Position numbers and translations under genes: made by a program. 64,000 bases of DNA from Streptomyces brevispora. GTDB taxonomy: Bacteria > Actinomycetota > Actinomycetes > Streptomycetales > Streptomycetaceae. The stretch spans positions 4,526,001 to 4,590,000 of the forward strand of contig NZ_VIWW01000001.1 of the NCBI RefSeq assembly GCF_007829885.1, read 5' to 3'. Below the pieces are notes generated by a model. The model was not told the DNA's origin. It saw nothing but the letters and a program-made list of their open reading frames with translations, and did no database searches. Below, one piece after another: positions 1 through 8,596 of this stretch; the first letter of the stretch is position 1; the number at the start of each line of letters is the position of its first letter.

Positions 1-411
1 GCCGAGCAGGGCCTGGCCGAGGAAGAACGAGACGAAGCTGGTGGCCAGGCCGACCAACAGGGCCAGCACGACGGCCACCAGCATCTTGCTGAAGAGGAAC
101 GTGGCGCGCTGCGGCACGGCCGCCAGCGAGGTGCGGATCATGCCGGAGCTGTACTCCGTACCGACCACCAGGACGCCGAAGACCACCATCGCCAGCTGAC
201 CGAGAATCATCCCGGAGAAGCTGATGAGGGTGGGGTCGAAGGTGACCCGCTCCGCCACGGAGAGGTTGCTGAACTGGGAGTTCGTCAGGGCACTGAGCGC
301 GGCGCCCATCGCGACGGTGACGACGAACGCGGAGATCAGGGTCCAGACGGTCGAGGAGACCGTACGGATCTTGGTCCATTCGGAAGTCAGGACCGCGGGT
401 ACCGATGCCAT
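1..411 (-). CDS. ABC transporter permease, N-terminal part (runs off the left edge)
   Basis: The gene is cut by the window edge and 137 codons are visible. After an N-terminal MASVPAVLTSEWTKIRTV the sequence shows three hydrophobic segments (about residues 20-40, 70-95 and 115-137), and the phrase VVGTEYSSGMIRTSLAAVP is typical of ABC-2 type permeases. The ATG at 411 is preferred: it lies 4 bp beyond the stop of the ATPase gene and has a purine-rich AGGGGG about 10 nt upstream. The ATG at 419 is out of frame with the conserved protein. It almost certainly forms one exporter with the upstream ATPase. The substrate is unknown. Confidence 0.85.
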   Translation of the reverse strand, partial: MASVPAVLTSEWTKIRTVSSTVWTLISAFVVTVAMGAALSALTNSQFSNLSVAERVTFDPTLISFSGMILGQLAMVVFGVLVVGTEYSSGMIRTSLAAVPQRATFLFSKMLVAVVLALLVGLATSFVSFFLGQALLG

Positions 412-415
412 CTCG

Positions 416-1453
416 TCATGCCCCCTTGCCGGTGCCGGACCCGCCGGGGGTTCCGGGAGTGCTGTCGGGAGGCCCTGGGGCGGCGCCCGGCTGCCGCTGC
501 CCCCACTGGTCGCCCCAGTGCGGTCCCACCGGCGGCGCGGCGTCCCGTTCCGAGTGCGCGTGGTACTCCACCGAGCCCGCCGTCATCTGCATGAACGCCT
601 CCTCCAGAGAGGCCCGCTGGGAACTCAGCTCATGCAGCACGATGCTGTGCCGGGCGGCGAGCTCGCCCAGGGCCTCGGTGGTGGCGCCGTCGATCTCCAG
701 CGTGCCGTTGCCCGACTCGACCGCGATGATGCCCTCCGCGTGCAGTACGTCGCGCAGCCGCTCCTGCTGCGGCGAGCGCAGCCGTACGTAGCTGCGGGAG
801 TTCTGGTGGATGAAGTCGGCCATCGAGGTGTCGGCCAGCAGCCTTCCCTGGCCGATCACGATCAAGTGATCCGCTGTCAGTGCCATTTCGCTCATCAGAT
901 GTGAGGAGACGAAGATCGTCCGGCCTTCCGAGGCGAGCGTCTTCATCAGATTCCGGATCCAGTGGATTCCCTCGGGGTCCAGACCGTTGACGGGTTCGTC
1001 GAACATCAGGATCTCGGGATCACCGAGCAGCGCCGAGGCGATTCCCAGCCGCTGCCCCATGCCGAGGGAGAAACCCTTGGACTTCTTCTTCGACACCGCG
1101 GTCAGGCCGACGGTGTCCAGGACCTCCGCCACCCGGCTCCGCGGGATCCGGTTGCTCTGCGCGAGACAGAGCAGGTTGTTGTACGCGCTGCGACCGCCGT
1201 GCATCGACTTGGCGTCGAGCAGCGCACCGATGTACTTCAGGGGTTCCTGCAGCTCGCGGTAGTGCTTGCCGTCGATGCGCACCGATCCGCTGGTGGGGTT
1301 GTCGAGATCGAGCATCATCCGCATCGTGGTGGACTTGCCCGCCCCGTTGGGTCCCAGAAAACCCGTCACCATCCCCGGCTTGATCCGGCACGACAACTGG
1401 TCGACGGCAACCTTGCTGCCGAAACGCTTGGTGAGGCCATCAAGCTCGATCAT
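416..1453 (-). CDS. ABC transporter ATP-binding protein
   Basis: This 345-residue ATPase has Walker A GPNGAGKST (34-42), a signature FSLGMGQ (128-134, a loose match to LSGGQ) and Walker B ILMFDEP (148-154), followed by an H-loop in FVSSHLMSEM. Its architecture matches CcmA/DrrA-like ATPases that drive ABC-2 permeases at the cytoplasmic face of the membrane. The last 45 or so residues are a Pro/Gly-rich tail that is unlike the catalytic core. The stop is separated by only 4 bp from the start of the permease gene, so the two are probably co-transcribed and translationally coupled. Substrate is not predictable; drug or lantibiotic self-protection exporters are common relatives. Confidence 0.9.
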   Translation of the reverse strand: MIELDGLTKRFGSKVAVDQLSCRIKPGMVTGFLGPNGAGKSTTMRMMLDLDNPTSGSVRIDGKHYRELQEPLKYIGALLDAKSMHGGRSAYNNLLCLAQSNRIPRSRVAEVLDTVGLTAVSKKKSKGFSLGMGQRLGIASALLGDPEILMFDEPVNGLDPEGIHWIRNLMKTLASEGRTIFVSSHLMSEMALTADHLIVIGQGRLLADTSMADFIHQNSRSYVRLRSPQQERLRDVLHAEGIIAVESGNGTLEIDGATTEALGELAARHSIVLHELSSQRASLEEAFMQMTAGSVEYHAHSERDAAPPVGPHWGDQWGQRQPGAAPGPPDSTPGTPGGSGTGKGA

Positions 1454-1474
1454 GCGTTCACGCTAGAACGGCCG

Positions 1475-1511
1475 CGCGCCCGGCGCCACCACAAAGGTGG
1501 AACCGGGCGCG
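1475..1511 (-). terminator. Hairpin terminator downstream of filP
   Basis: Outer arms CGCGCCCGG (1475-1483) and CCGGGCGCG (1503-1511) are perfect complements and enclose a second stem, CCACC-acaaa-GGTGG (1486-1500). It sits between the filP stop and the start of the ABC ATPase gene, so it can end filP transcription. The base composition lacks a U tract, as is usual in Streptomyces. Confidence 0.7.
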
Positions 1512-1571
1512 TCGGGATCGAACCGGCCGGTGCGTCGGGGACGACCGGTCGTACCGCGTCGTTCCCTGGCG

Positions 1572-2510
1572 TCAGCGGGTCTGCTGGGCCGGGACGCCGC
1601 GGGAGGCGGGCTCCTCGTCGGCGGGGGTGCCGGCGGCGGCCACCGCGGCACCGGTCAGCGTCGCCAGCATCTCGCGGACGTTGGTCAGCTGCGCGTTGAT
1701 CGAGTCGCGGCGGTTGGTGAGCGCCGCCAGCTCGCGCTCCGACTCGCTGCGGATCCGGTCGGCCTTCGCGTTGGCGTCGGCCACGATGTCCTCGGACTGG
1801 CGCTGCGCGGTCTCCACCGTCTGACGGGCCCGGCGCTCGGCGTCCGTACGGAGCTTCTCGGCTTCCAGCCGGAGCTGCTCCGCGCGGTGCTCGATCTCGG
1901 CCAGACGCTTCTCGGCCTTGGCCTGACGGGACGCGAGGTCGCGCTCCGACTGGTCGCGGCGCTTGGCCAGGTTCGTCTCGAAGTCCGCGGCGGCCTGGGC
2001 GGCCTTGGCACGGGTCTCCTCGAAGAGGGCGTCGGCCTCCTCGCGCTTCTGGGCGGCGTCCTTCTGAGCGTCCGTGCGCAGCGTGGTGGCCTCGCCCTTG
2101 GCCTTATCGACGATGCGGACACCGTCGTCCTCGGCCTTGGACTTGCGCTCGGCGGCGAAGGCCTCGGCGTCGTTACGAACCTGCTGGGCGGCGGACTCGG
2201 CGAGCTCGCGGTGCTGCTCGGCGGCGCGACGGGCCTCTTCTCGAAGGTCCTTCGCCTCCTCCTCGGCAAGGCGGAGAATCTTCTCCACGCGAGCGCCGAG
2301 ACCGGCGTACGACGGCTCGGCGTCGCTCACCTGCGCCTGGGCGTTCTGCGTTTCGAGGTGCAGTTCCTCGATGCGCTTTTCCAGAGACGTGATGCGGGCG
2401 AGAGCACTATCACGGTCGGCGACGAGCTTGGTAATGCGGTCATCCACCTGACCGCGGTCGTAACCACGCCGCACATGCTCGAAGCCGAAGGGGGAGGAGG
2501 GGTCACTCAT
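1572..2510 (-). CDS. filP: FilP, coiled-coil filament-forming cytoskeletal protein
   Basis: A 312-residue protein that begins MSDPSSPFGFEHVRRGYD and contains RGQVDDRITKLVADRDSAL, a DivIVA-like N-terminal signature. The rest is an almost uninterrupted alpha-helical coiled coil rich in Glu, Ala, Arg and Lys, with a short Ala-rich tail. In Streptomyces FilP forms a filamentous network behind growing hyphal tips and works with Scy and DivIVA in the polarisome; that role is taken from the family. The ATG at 2510 is chosen over the longer frame because it starts the conserved protein and is preceded by CAGGAAC. The upstream neighbour on the same strand is scy. Confidence 0.95.
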   Translation of the reverse strand: MSDPSSPFGFEHVRRGYDRGQVDDRITKLVADRDSALARITSLEKRIEELHLETQNAQAQVSDAEPSYAGLGARVEKILRLAEEEAKDLREEARRAAEQHRELAESAAQQVRNDAEAFAAERKSKAEDDGVRIVDKAKGEATTLRTDAQKDAAQKREEADALFEETRAKAAQAAADFETNLAKRRDQSERDLASRQAKAEKRLAEIEHRAEQLRLEAEKLRTDAERRARQTVETAQRQSEDIVADANAKADRIRSESERELAALTNRRDSINAQLTNVREMLATLTGAAVAAAGTPADEEPASRGVPAQQTR

Positions 2511-2698
2511 GGGGTTCCTGTCGAAGTAAGACCGGTGAGGTGATAGAGGGAATCCTAGGGGCCCGGACGGCGTGTCATCGAGCAGATGCCGGTTTGATCT
2601 GGAGAATGACACCCCTTTTGAGTGGCTGGACCCCGCAACTCTTGCCACTCGGAGGAATGATTGGCTTTGCTGGGTCGCGGGAGGTCCCCGGAAAGGAT

Positions 2699-5600
2699 CT
2701 ACCCATCGGACGGCTTGCCATTCGAACGAGTGCCCGCGGCGGCCCCGGCCTTGACGCCGTCGGCGCCCTTACCACCCGCCGCCGGGGTCTCGAATGACTC
2801 CAACGCCTCCAGCACGTCCTGGACGCGGGAGATCTCCGTGTTGATGTCCGCGCGCCGGCGCACCAGTACATCGAGTTCGCGCCGGCCCTCGTCCACCGTC
2901 CGCTTGGCCTCGGCCTCGGCGTCGGACCGCAGCTTCTCGGCCTCGCGCACCAGGCTGGCCTTCTTCTGCTCGGCCTCCTTCAGCAACGACTCGGCCCGCT
3001 TCACGGCGGCGATCCGGACCTTGCTCGCCTCCGAACTGGCGTCGGACAGGAGCTCCTTGGCCTTCGCCGCGGCCTCGTCGCGCTGCTCGGTCGCCGCCTT
3101 CATCAGTTTGTCGACGCGCTCGCCGGCCGTCTTCATCTGCTCGGAGGTCTCCCGCCGGGCACGGTCGTGCAGCTCCTCGATCTCGCTCTCCAGGCGGGTC
3201 CTGAGCTCCTCGGCCCGCTCCCGGATGGCGGTGGCGTCCCGGCGGGCGCCGACCAGCAGCTCGTCCGCGTCTGTCCGGGCCCGCTCGACCAGGGAGTTGC
3301 CCTCGACCGTCGCGTCGGAGGTGATCCGGACAGCCTCGTTCCGGGCGGCCCCGACCATCGTGTCGGCCTGCTCCTCGGCCTCGGTGGCGGCGCGCAGCGC
3401 CTCCTCCTGGGCCTTGTTGATCAGCTGGTCGGCCTGCTCGGCGGCGTCGGCCCGGCGCTTCGAGGCCGATTCACGCGCCTCGTCGAGCAGCCGGTCCGCC
3501 TCCTCACGGGCCTCGGCACGCATCTGTTCGGCCGCGGCCTCGGCCTCGCCGCGCAGCCGCTCCGACTCCTCGCGGGTCCGGGCCGCGTGCTCCTGCGCGG
3601 AACCGACGGTGGCCGCCGCCTCCGCCCGCAGCCGCTCCGACTCGCCGGCCGCCTCGTCGCCGATCCGGGCCGCCTGCTGCGCCGCCTCGGTACGGACGCG
3701 CTCGCTCTCGACGGTCGCCTCGGACATCAGACGGTCGGCCTGGACCGCCGCCTCCGACCGCATCCGGTTGGCGTCCTCGCGGGCCTCCGCACGGCTGCGC
3801 GAGGCATCCTGCTCGGCGGAGGCCAGGGCGTCGGACGCCTCGGTGCGCATCCGCTGGCTGTACTCCGCGGCGTCGGCCCGCAGCTTCTCCGCCTCCGCGG
3901 CGGCGTCGGCCCGCAGTTTCTCCGCCTCCGCGGCGGCGTCGGCCCGCAGTTTCTCTGACTCCGTGATCGCCTCGGAGACCGTCCGCTCGGCCATCGCCTT
4001 CGCGGCCTCGGTCTCCTCCTTCGCGACGGAACGGATCCGGGCCGCGTCCTCCCCGGCCCGCTCCCGCTCGGCGTAGGCATCGGAGCGGACCCGGTCCGCC
4101 TCCTCCTGCGCCTCGGACTTCGTCCGCTCCGCGACGTGCTCGGCGGTGGAGCGCAGCCCGGCGATCTCCGCCTCGGCCTGCTCCTGGAGCCCGCTGACCG
4201 CATCCCGTACCTGCTGGGCGGTCTGCTCGGCCGCGGAGACCATCTCGGTCGCCCGGCTGTCCGCCTCCTCGACCAGGCGCTGGGCCTCGGCCTGCGCCTC
4301 CTCGACCCGCTTGCGGGCGGAGGCGAGGAGATCCTCGCTCTGCTCGCGGGCCCGCTCGCGCTCCTGGTTCGCCTCGGCACGTGCCGCGTCGAGGGTCTCC
4401 TCCGCCTCCCGGCGGCGCCGGTTGGCCTCCTCCTGGGCGGCGGCCAGCGCCTCGGCGGCCTCCGTGCCCACCCGCTCCGCCGCGGCCGCGGCCTCCGACC
4501 GCACCCGGTCGGCACTCTCCTGCGCCTCGGCCTTGAGCCGCTCCGCCTCGACGGCCGCCTCACTGCGCAGCCGTACGGCGACGGTCTCGCCCTCCGCACG
4601 GGACTGCGAGGCATCGGCGGCGGCCTCGTCGCGCAGCCGCTGGGCCTCGGCCTCGGCCTGCTCCTGGAGGGTGCGCAGCCGCTCGGCGGCCTCCGCGCGC
4701 AGCCGCTCGGACTCCTCGTTCGTCTCGCGCCGGATGCGCTCCGCGTCGGTGCGCGCCTCGCCCAGCGTCTTCTCGGCCGTGCTGACCCTGGTCTCGGCTT
4801 CGGTGTGCAGCCGGGCCAGCTCCTCGGCCGCCTCGGCCTGCCGGGCCGCGACCGCGCGCTCGGTCTCCTCGCGCAGCTCCGTCGCCGCCTGCTCGGCCGC
4901 GGACGTCGTCGACTCGGCCTGCTCCTCGGACTCGGTGCGCAGCCGCTCGGCCTCGGCGCGGGCCCGCTCCAGGGCCTCCTCGGCCTGCTTGCGCAGGGTG
5001 CCGGCCCGCTCGGTGGCCTCGGTGCGGACCCGCTCGCTCTCGGTGCCCGCGGCGCCGCGCAGCTCCTCCGCGTCCGCCCGCGCCTTGGCCAGCAGCTCCT
5101 CGGCGGTCTTGGCGCCCTCCTCGATCTGCTGGACGGCCTCCCGGCGGGCCTCGCCGCGGATCCGCTCGCCCTCGGCGACCGCTTCGGAACGCAGCTGCTC
5201 GGCCTCGCCGCGCAGCCTGCGTGCCTCCTCCTGGAGCTCGACCGTCTTGGCCCGGTACTCCTTGGTGTCGTCCTTGGCCGCGCCCTTGAGCTGGTCGGCC
5301 TGCTCGGCGGCCTCGCCGCGCAGCCGGTCCGCCTCGGCCTCGGCCTCGCGGCGGATCCGGTCGGCCTCCTCGCCCGCCGACCGGGTCGTCGACCTGGCGT
5401 CGTCCGACGCCTTGGTCAGCACCTCCTCGGCGGCACGGGCCGCCTTGGCGAGCTGGGCCGCGGCGTCCTCCGCGGCGGCGGTGCGCGCGGCGTCGGCCGC
5501 CTCGGAGCGGAGCCGGTCGGCCTCGGCACGGGCATCGGCGAGCGACTGCTCGGCCTCCGCCTTGAGGGCTTCGGCGTCCTTGGTGGCCTCGCCGACGAGC

Positions 5601-6547
5601 CGGGCGATCTCCGACTTGGCGGTACGGGTGCGCTGCTCGTTCTGCGACTCGGCGCCGGCCAGCCGCTTGATCGCGGCCTCCTTCGCCTCGGACAGGACCT
5701 TCTCGGCCTCCAGCCGGGCCTCGCGCAGCTGCGTCTCGGCCTCCTGCATGCGCTGCTCGGCGGTCCGGTTCAGCTCGGCGGTCTGCTGCCGCGTCTGCTC
5801 GGTCTCGGCCGTCGCCGACGCACGCAGCTGCTCGGCGTGGGCGGTGGCCTCCTGCGCCTGGCTGGAGGCGGTGTTCATCAGCCGCTCGGCGTCCCTGCGG
5901 GCCCGCAGCAGGATCGACTCGGCCTCGGACCGGGCGGACTCCGCCTCGGAACCGAGCCGCTGCCGCGTCTCTTCCGCCAGCCGGACGGCCTCGGAGCGTG
6001 CGGCGGTCAGCGCCTGCTCGGCCTCGGCCCGTGACTCCTCCAGCAGCCGACGGGCCTGGGACTCGGTCCTGGCCCGCAACTGCTCGGCCCACGCGACGTT
6101 CTCGTTGACATGGGACTCGACGGTCTGGCGGCGTTCCGCCAGCTCCTGGTCGAGCCGCTGGCGCCGCTGCACGGCCTCGTTGTGCAGCTCGGTCTGGAGC
6201 CGCGCCTGGTGCTCCGCGTGCTCCTGAAGGATCCGCTGCGTCTGGGCACGGGCGTCGCGCAGCTCGCGCTCCGCGTCGGTGCGCAGCTGCTCGGCCTGGA
6301 TCTGGGCGTTACGGAGCATCTGCTCCGCCTGGTAGCCGATGTCCGCGCTGTCGTACGCGGGACGGGTCGCCAGACTGCGGCGGGCCTCGTGCAGCTTGGC
6401 GCGCAAGACCTCGACCTGGTAGCCGAGGTCCTCGGCATGCTGGACGGCCTTCTCCCGGTCGGTCTTCAGCCGGTCCATCTCGGCCTCGAACCGCGAGAGA
6501 TGGTCGTCTTCAGCTCGGTGGCTCTCCTGGCGTTCGTAGCCCCGCAC
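2699..6547 (-). CDS. scy: Scy, giant coiled-coil polarity scaffold
   Basis: A 1282-residue protein, close to the roughly 1300 residues usual for Scy. It opens with a heptad-type coiled coil (SRFEAEMDRLKTDREK, then LGYQVEVLRAKLHEARRSL) and continues as a long hendecad-like repeat rich in A-E-x-L-R-x-E-A units up to about residue 1250. The last 30 or so residues are a loose Gly/Ala tail. In Streptomyces, Scy gathers DivIVA, FilP and ParA at new and existing hyphal tips. At 3870-3960 the 11-residue unit AEKLRADAAAE is repeated at DNA level. It lies upstream of filP on the same strand. Confidence 0.95.
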   Translation of the reverse strand: MRGYERQESHRAEDDHLSRFEAEMDRLKTDREKAVQHAEDLGYQVEVLRAKLHEARRSLATRPAYDSADIGYQAEQMLRNAQIQAEQLRTDAERELRDARAQTQRILQEHAEHQARLQTELHNEAVQRRQRLDQELAERRQTVESHVNENVAWAEQLRARTESQARRLLEESRAEAEQALTAARSEAVRLAEETRQRLGSEAESARSEAESILLRARRDAERLMNTASSQAQEATAHAEQLRASATAETEQTRQQTAELNRTAEQRMQEAETQLREARLEAEKVLSEAKEAAIKRLAGAESQNEQRTRTAKSEIARLVGEATKDAEALKAEAEQSLADARAEADRLRSEAADAARTAAAEDAAAQLAKAARAAEEVLTKASDDARSTTRSAGEEADRIRREAEAEADRLRGEAAEQADQLKGAAKDDTKEYRAKTVELQEEARRLRGEAEQLRSEAVAEGERIRGEARREAVQQIEEGAKTAEELLAKARADAEELRGAAGTESERVRTEATERAGTLRKQAEEALERARAEAERLRTESEEQAESTTSAAEQAATELREETERAVAARQAEAAEELARLHTEAETRVSTAEKTLGEARTDAERIRRETNEESERLRAEAAERLRTLQEQAEAEAQRLRDEAAADASQSRAEGETVAVRLRSEAAVEAERLKAEAQESADRVRSEAAAAAERVGTEAAEALAAAQEEANRRRREAEETLDAARAEANQERERAREQSEDLLASARKRVEEAQAEAQRLVEEADSRATEMVSAAEQTAQQVRDAVSGLQEQAEAEIAGLRSTAEHVAERTKSEAQEEADRVRSDAYAERERAGEDAARIRSVAKEETEAAKAMAERTVSEAITESEKLRADAAAEAEKLRADAAAEAEKLRADAAEYSQRMRTEASDALASAEQDASRSRAEAREDANRMRSEAAVQADRLMSEATVESERVRTEAAQQAARIGDEAAGESERLRAEAAATVGSAQEHAARTREESERLRGEAEAAAEQMRAEAREEADRLLDEARESASKRRADAAEQADQLINKAQEEALRAATEAEEQADTMVGAARNEAVRITSDATVEGNSLVERARTDADELLVGARRDATAIRERAEELRTRLESEIEELHDRARRETSEQMKTAGERVDKLMKAATEQRDEAAAKAKELLSDASSEASKVRIAAVKRAESLLKEAEQKKASLVREAEKLRSDAEAEAKRTVDEGRRELDVLVRRRADINTEISRVQDVLEALESFETPAAGGKGADGVKAGAAAGTRSNGKPSDG

Positions 6548-6561
6548 TGCGCGGTCCCATC

Positions 6562-6644
6562 CTTCCCCGAGCTCTCAACTTCTTCCCCGAACTCTCAACT
6601 TCGTTCGAGCAGGGGATACCCCACTGAGCAGGGGAGACCCCAAC
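6562..6644. repeat. Two adjacent short direct duplications upstream of scy
   Basis: A 20-bp unit is present twice back to back (6562-6581 and 6582-6601, one mismatch, CTTCCCCGAG/ACTCTCAACTT type). A 19-bp unit beginning GAGCAGGGGA follows twice (6607-6625 and 6626-6644). The block looks like a duplicated short intergenic element in the leader region of scy. The second unit has internal GGGG/CCCC complementarity and could form small hairpins. Confidence 0.7.
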
Positions 6645-6668
6645 CCTGGTCGCACACTCCAAACGAGT

Positions 6669-6688
6669 ACCGTTCGCCGGCGAACGGT
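6669..6688. promoter_or_regulatory. Perfect 20-bp palindrome upstream of scy
   Basis: ACCGTTCGCCGGCGAACGGT is a perfect palindrome about 120 bp upstream of the scy start, in the 244-bp gap between scy and mce. No regulator gene is adjacent. It could be an operator, or a hairpin that ends mce transcription, since mce is read towards it. Confidence 0.5.
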
Positions 6689-6791
6689 CCCCCCGGGGAA
6701 TGGTGACAGATCAACGGCTGAGGACGCGGCGCGGCCCCGACCCGGCCCCGGCCCGGAACAGCCCACTCTACCGGGCCGGGTATGCCTCGGG

Positions 6792-7220
6792 TCAGTGCTC
6801 CGTCCGGGACGTGACCAGTTCGGTCAGGACACCGTGGCAGTCCTTGGGGTGCAGGAAGGTGATCCGGGACCCCATCGACCCCGTCCTGGGCTCGTCGTAC
6901 AGCACCCTGACACCCTTCTCCCGGATGTCCGCGGACTCCGCGTCGACGTCGGCCGTACCGAAGGCGAGGTGGTGCACCCCCTCGCCGTTCTTGGCCAGCC
7001 ACTTGCCGACGGCGGAGTCCTCGCGGGTCGGTTCCAGCAGCTGGAGGTAGGAGGCGCCGCCGTCCGACGTCTCGTTGATCTTGAGCATGGCCTCCCTCAC
7101 GCCCTGCTCCTCGTTGACCTCGGAGTGGAACACCTCGAACCCGTAGGTCGAGCGGTAGAACTCGACAGTGGCGTCGAGGTCGAAACAGGCGATCCCGATG
7201 TGGTCGATTCGCGTCAGCAT
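6792..7220 (-). CDS. mce: Methylmalonyl-CoA epimerase
   Basis: A 142-residue VOC-superfamily protein, the usual length for this enzyme. It interconverts (2R)- and (2S)-methylmalonyl-CoA in propionate metabolism. The expected metal ligands are present: His7 in RIDHIGIA, Gln60 in YLQLLEP, His84 in VHHLAFG and Glu134 in VLTELV. The start ATG at 7220 gives MLTRIDHIGIA. It is divergent from the acetyl-CoA acetyltransferase gene and close to meaB; the related acyl-CoA mutase gene icmA lies 11 kb away. These genes link acyl-CoA interconversion to supply of methylmalonyl-CoA, a polyketide extender. Confidence 0.95.
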   Translation of the reverse strand: MLTRIDHIGIACFDLDATVEFYRSTYGFEVFHSEVNEEQGVREAMLKINETSDGGASYLQLLEPTREDSAVGKWLAKNGEGVHHLAFGTADVDAESADIREKGVRVLYDEPRTGSMGSRITFLHPKDCHGVLTELVTSRTEH

Positions 7221-7354
7221 GGAACCAGTGCAGCGCTCCTCGGATGGTTACGCAACGTGCGCGCGATCACACTCGTAGCCGGATGACGGGCGCGGTACCG
7301 CTCAGTACATTCAGGTAAACCCTCGTTCACTCCTATTCCAAGGGGCTGTGCCTC

Positions 7355-8557
7355 ATGTCAGGAACGACAGGTACGACTTCCGTGATCGTCGCGGGCGCCC
7401 GTACGCCCATGGGCCGCCTCCTCGGCTCGCTGAAGAGCTTCTCCGGAGCCGACCTCGGAGGCTTCGCCATCAAGGCGGCACTGGAACGGGCCGGCATCGG
7501 CGGCGACCAGGTCGAGTACGTGATCATGGGCCAGGTGCTGCAGGCCGGGGCAGGGCAGATCCCGGCACGGCAGGCCGCGGTCAAGGCGGGCATCCCGATG
7601 AACGTCCCCGCGCTCACCGTCAACAAGGTGTGCCTCTCCGGGCTCGACGCCATCGCGCTGGCCGACCAGCTGATCCGCGCCGGCGAGTTCGACATCGTCG
7701 TGGCCGGCGGCCAGGAGTCCATGACGAACGCCCCGCACCTGCTCCCGAAGTCGCGCGAGGGCCACAAGTACGGCGCGATCGAGATGCTCGACTCCATGGC
7801 GTACGACGGCCTGACCGACGCCTACGAGAACATCCCGATGGGTGAGTCCACCGAGAAGCACAACACCCGCCTCGGACTGGACCGTGCGGCCCAGGACGAG
7901 ATCGGCGCCCAGTCCCACCAGCGCGCCGCCGCCGCCCAGAAGAACGGTCTCTTCGAGGCCGAGATCACCCCGGTCGAGATCCCGCAGCGCAAGGGCGACC
8001 CGGTCCTCTTCTCCCAGGACGAGGGCATCCGCCCCGAGACGACCGCCGAGTCGCTCGGCAGGCTGCGCCCCGCCTTCGCCAAGGACGGCACGATCACCGC
8101 GGGCACCTCCTCGCAGATCTCCGACGGCGCCGCAGCGGTCGTCGTCATGAGCAGGGCCAAGGCCGAGGCGCTGGGCCTGGACTGGATCGCCGAGATCGGC
8201 GCCCACGGCAATGTGGCCGGCCCGGACAACTCGCTCCAGTCCCAGCCGTCCAACGCGATCCGGCACGCCCTCAAGAAGGAGGGCATCGGCGTCGAGGACC
8301 TCGACCTCATCGAGATCAACGAGGCGTTCGCGGCCGTCGCCATCCAGTCCATGAAGGACCTCGGCGTGACCTCGGACAAGGTCAACGTCAACGGCGGCGC
8401 CATCGCGCTCGGCCACCCGATCGGGATGTCCGGCGCCCGTGTGGTGCTGCACCTGGCGCTGGAGCTGAAGCGGCGTGGCGGCGGCACCGGAGCGGCGGCG
8501 CTGTGCGGCGGCGGGGGTCAGGGCGATGCGCTGATCCTCCGCGTTCCGGGCAAGTAG
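7355..8557 (+). CDS. Acetyl-CoA C-acetyltransferase (thiolase)
   Basis: A 400-residue thiolase that condenses two acetyl-CoA, or cleaves acetoacetyl-CoA. The nucleophilic Cys93 is in VNKVCLSG, the base His is in [16 protein letters not shown], and the second Cys is in [16 protein letters not shown] is also present. Length and motifs fit biosynthetic or degradative short-chain thiolases rather than lipid-transfer-type SCP-x thiolases. It starts at ATG 7355 in a 134-bp gap divergent from mce and is followed 39 bp downstream by meaB, probably in the same transcript. Confidence 0.92.
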   Translation: MSGTTGTTSVIVAGARTPMGRLLGSLKSFSGADLGGFAIKAALERAGIGGDQVEYVIMGQVLQAGAGQIPARQAAVKAGIPMNVPALTVNKVCLSGLDAIALADQLIRAGEFDIVVAGGQESMTNAPHLLPKSREGHKYGAIEMLDSMAYDGLTDAYENIPMGESTEKHNTRLGLDRAAQDEIGAQSHQRAAAAQKNGLFEAEITPVEIPQRKGDPVLFSQDEGIRPETTAESLGRLRPAFAKDGTITAGTSSQISDGAAAVVVMSRAKAEALGLDWIAEIGAHGNVAGPDNSLQSQPSNAIRHALKKEGIGVEDLDLIEINEAFAAVAIQSMKDLGVTSDKVNVNGGAIALGHPIGMSGARVVLHLALELKRRGGGTGAAALCGGGGQGDALILRVPGK

Positions 8558-8596
8558 TACGCGGTACATGTGGAGCACGCGGTGAACGGAGCGGTG

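Noticed and set aside
3866-3962. Short repeats in scy as a possible CRISPR
   Set aside because: Repeats are direct, in frame, without variable spacers, and encode the coiled coil.
4136-6227. Long plus-strand open frames opposite scy
   Set aside because: They are antisense shadows of a very GC-rich, Glu/Ala/Arg-rich coiled-coil gene. The proteins are low complexity (Leu/Gly/Arg or Ser/Ala/Arg) and resemble no family.
8570-8596. Upstream ATG as the meaB start
   Set aside because: The added nine residues are not part of the conserved protein and the ATG at 8597 has a properly spaced GGAG.
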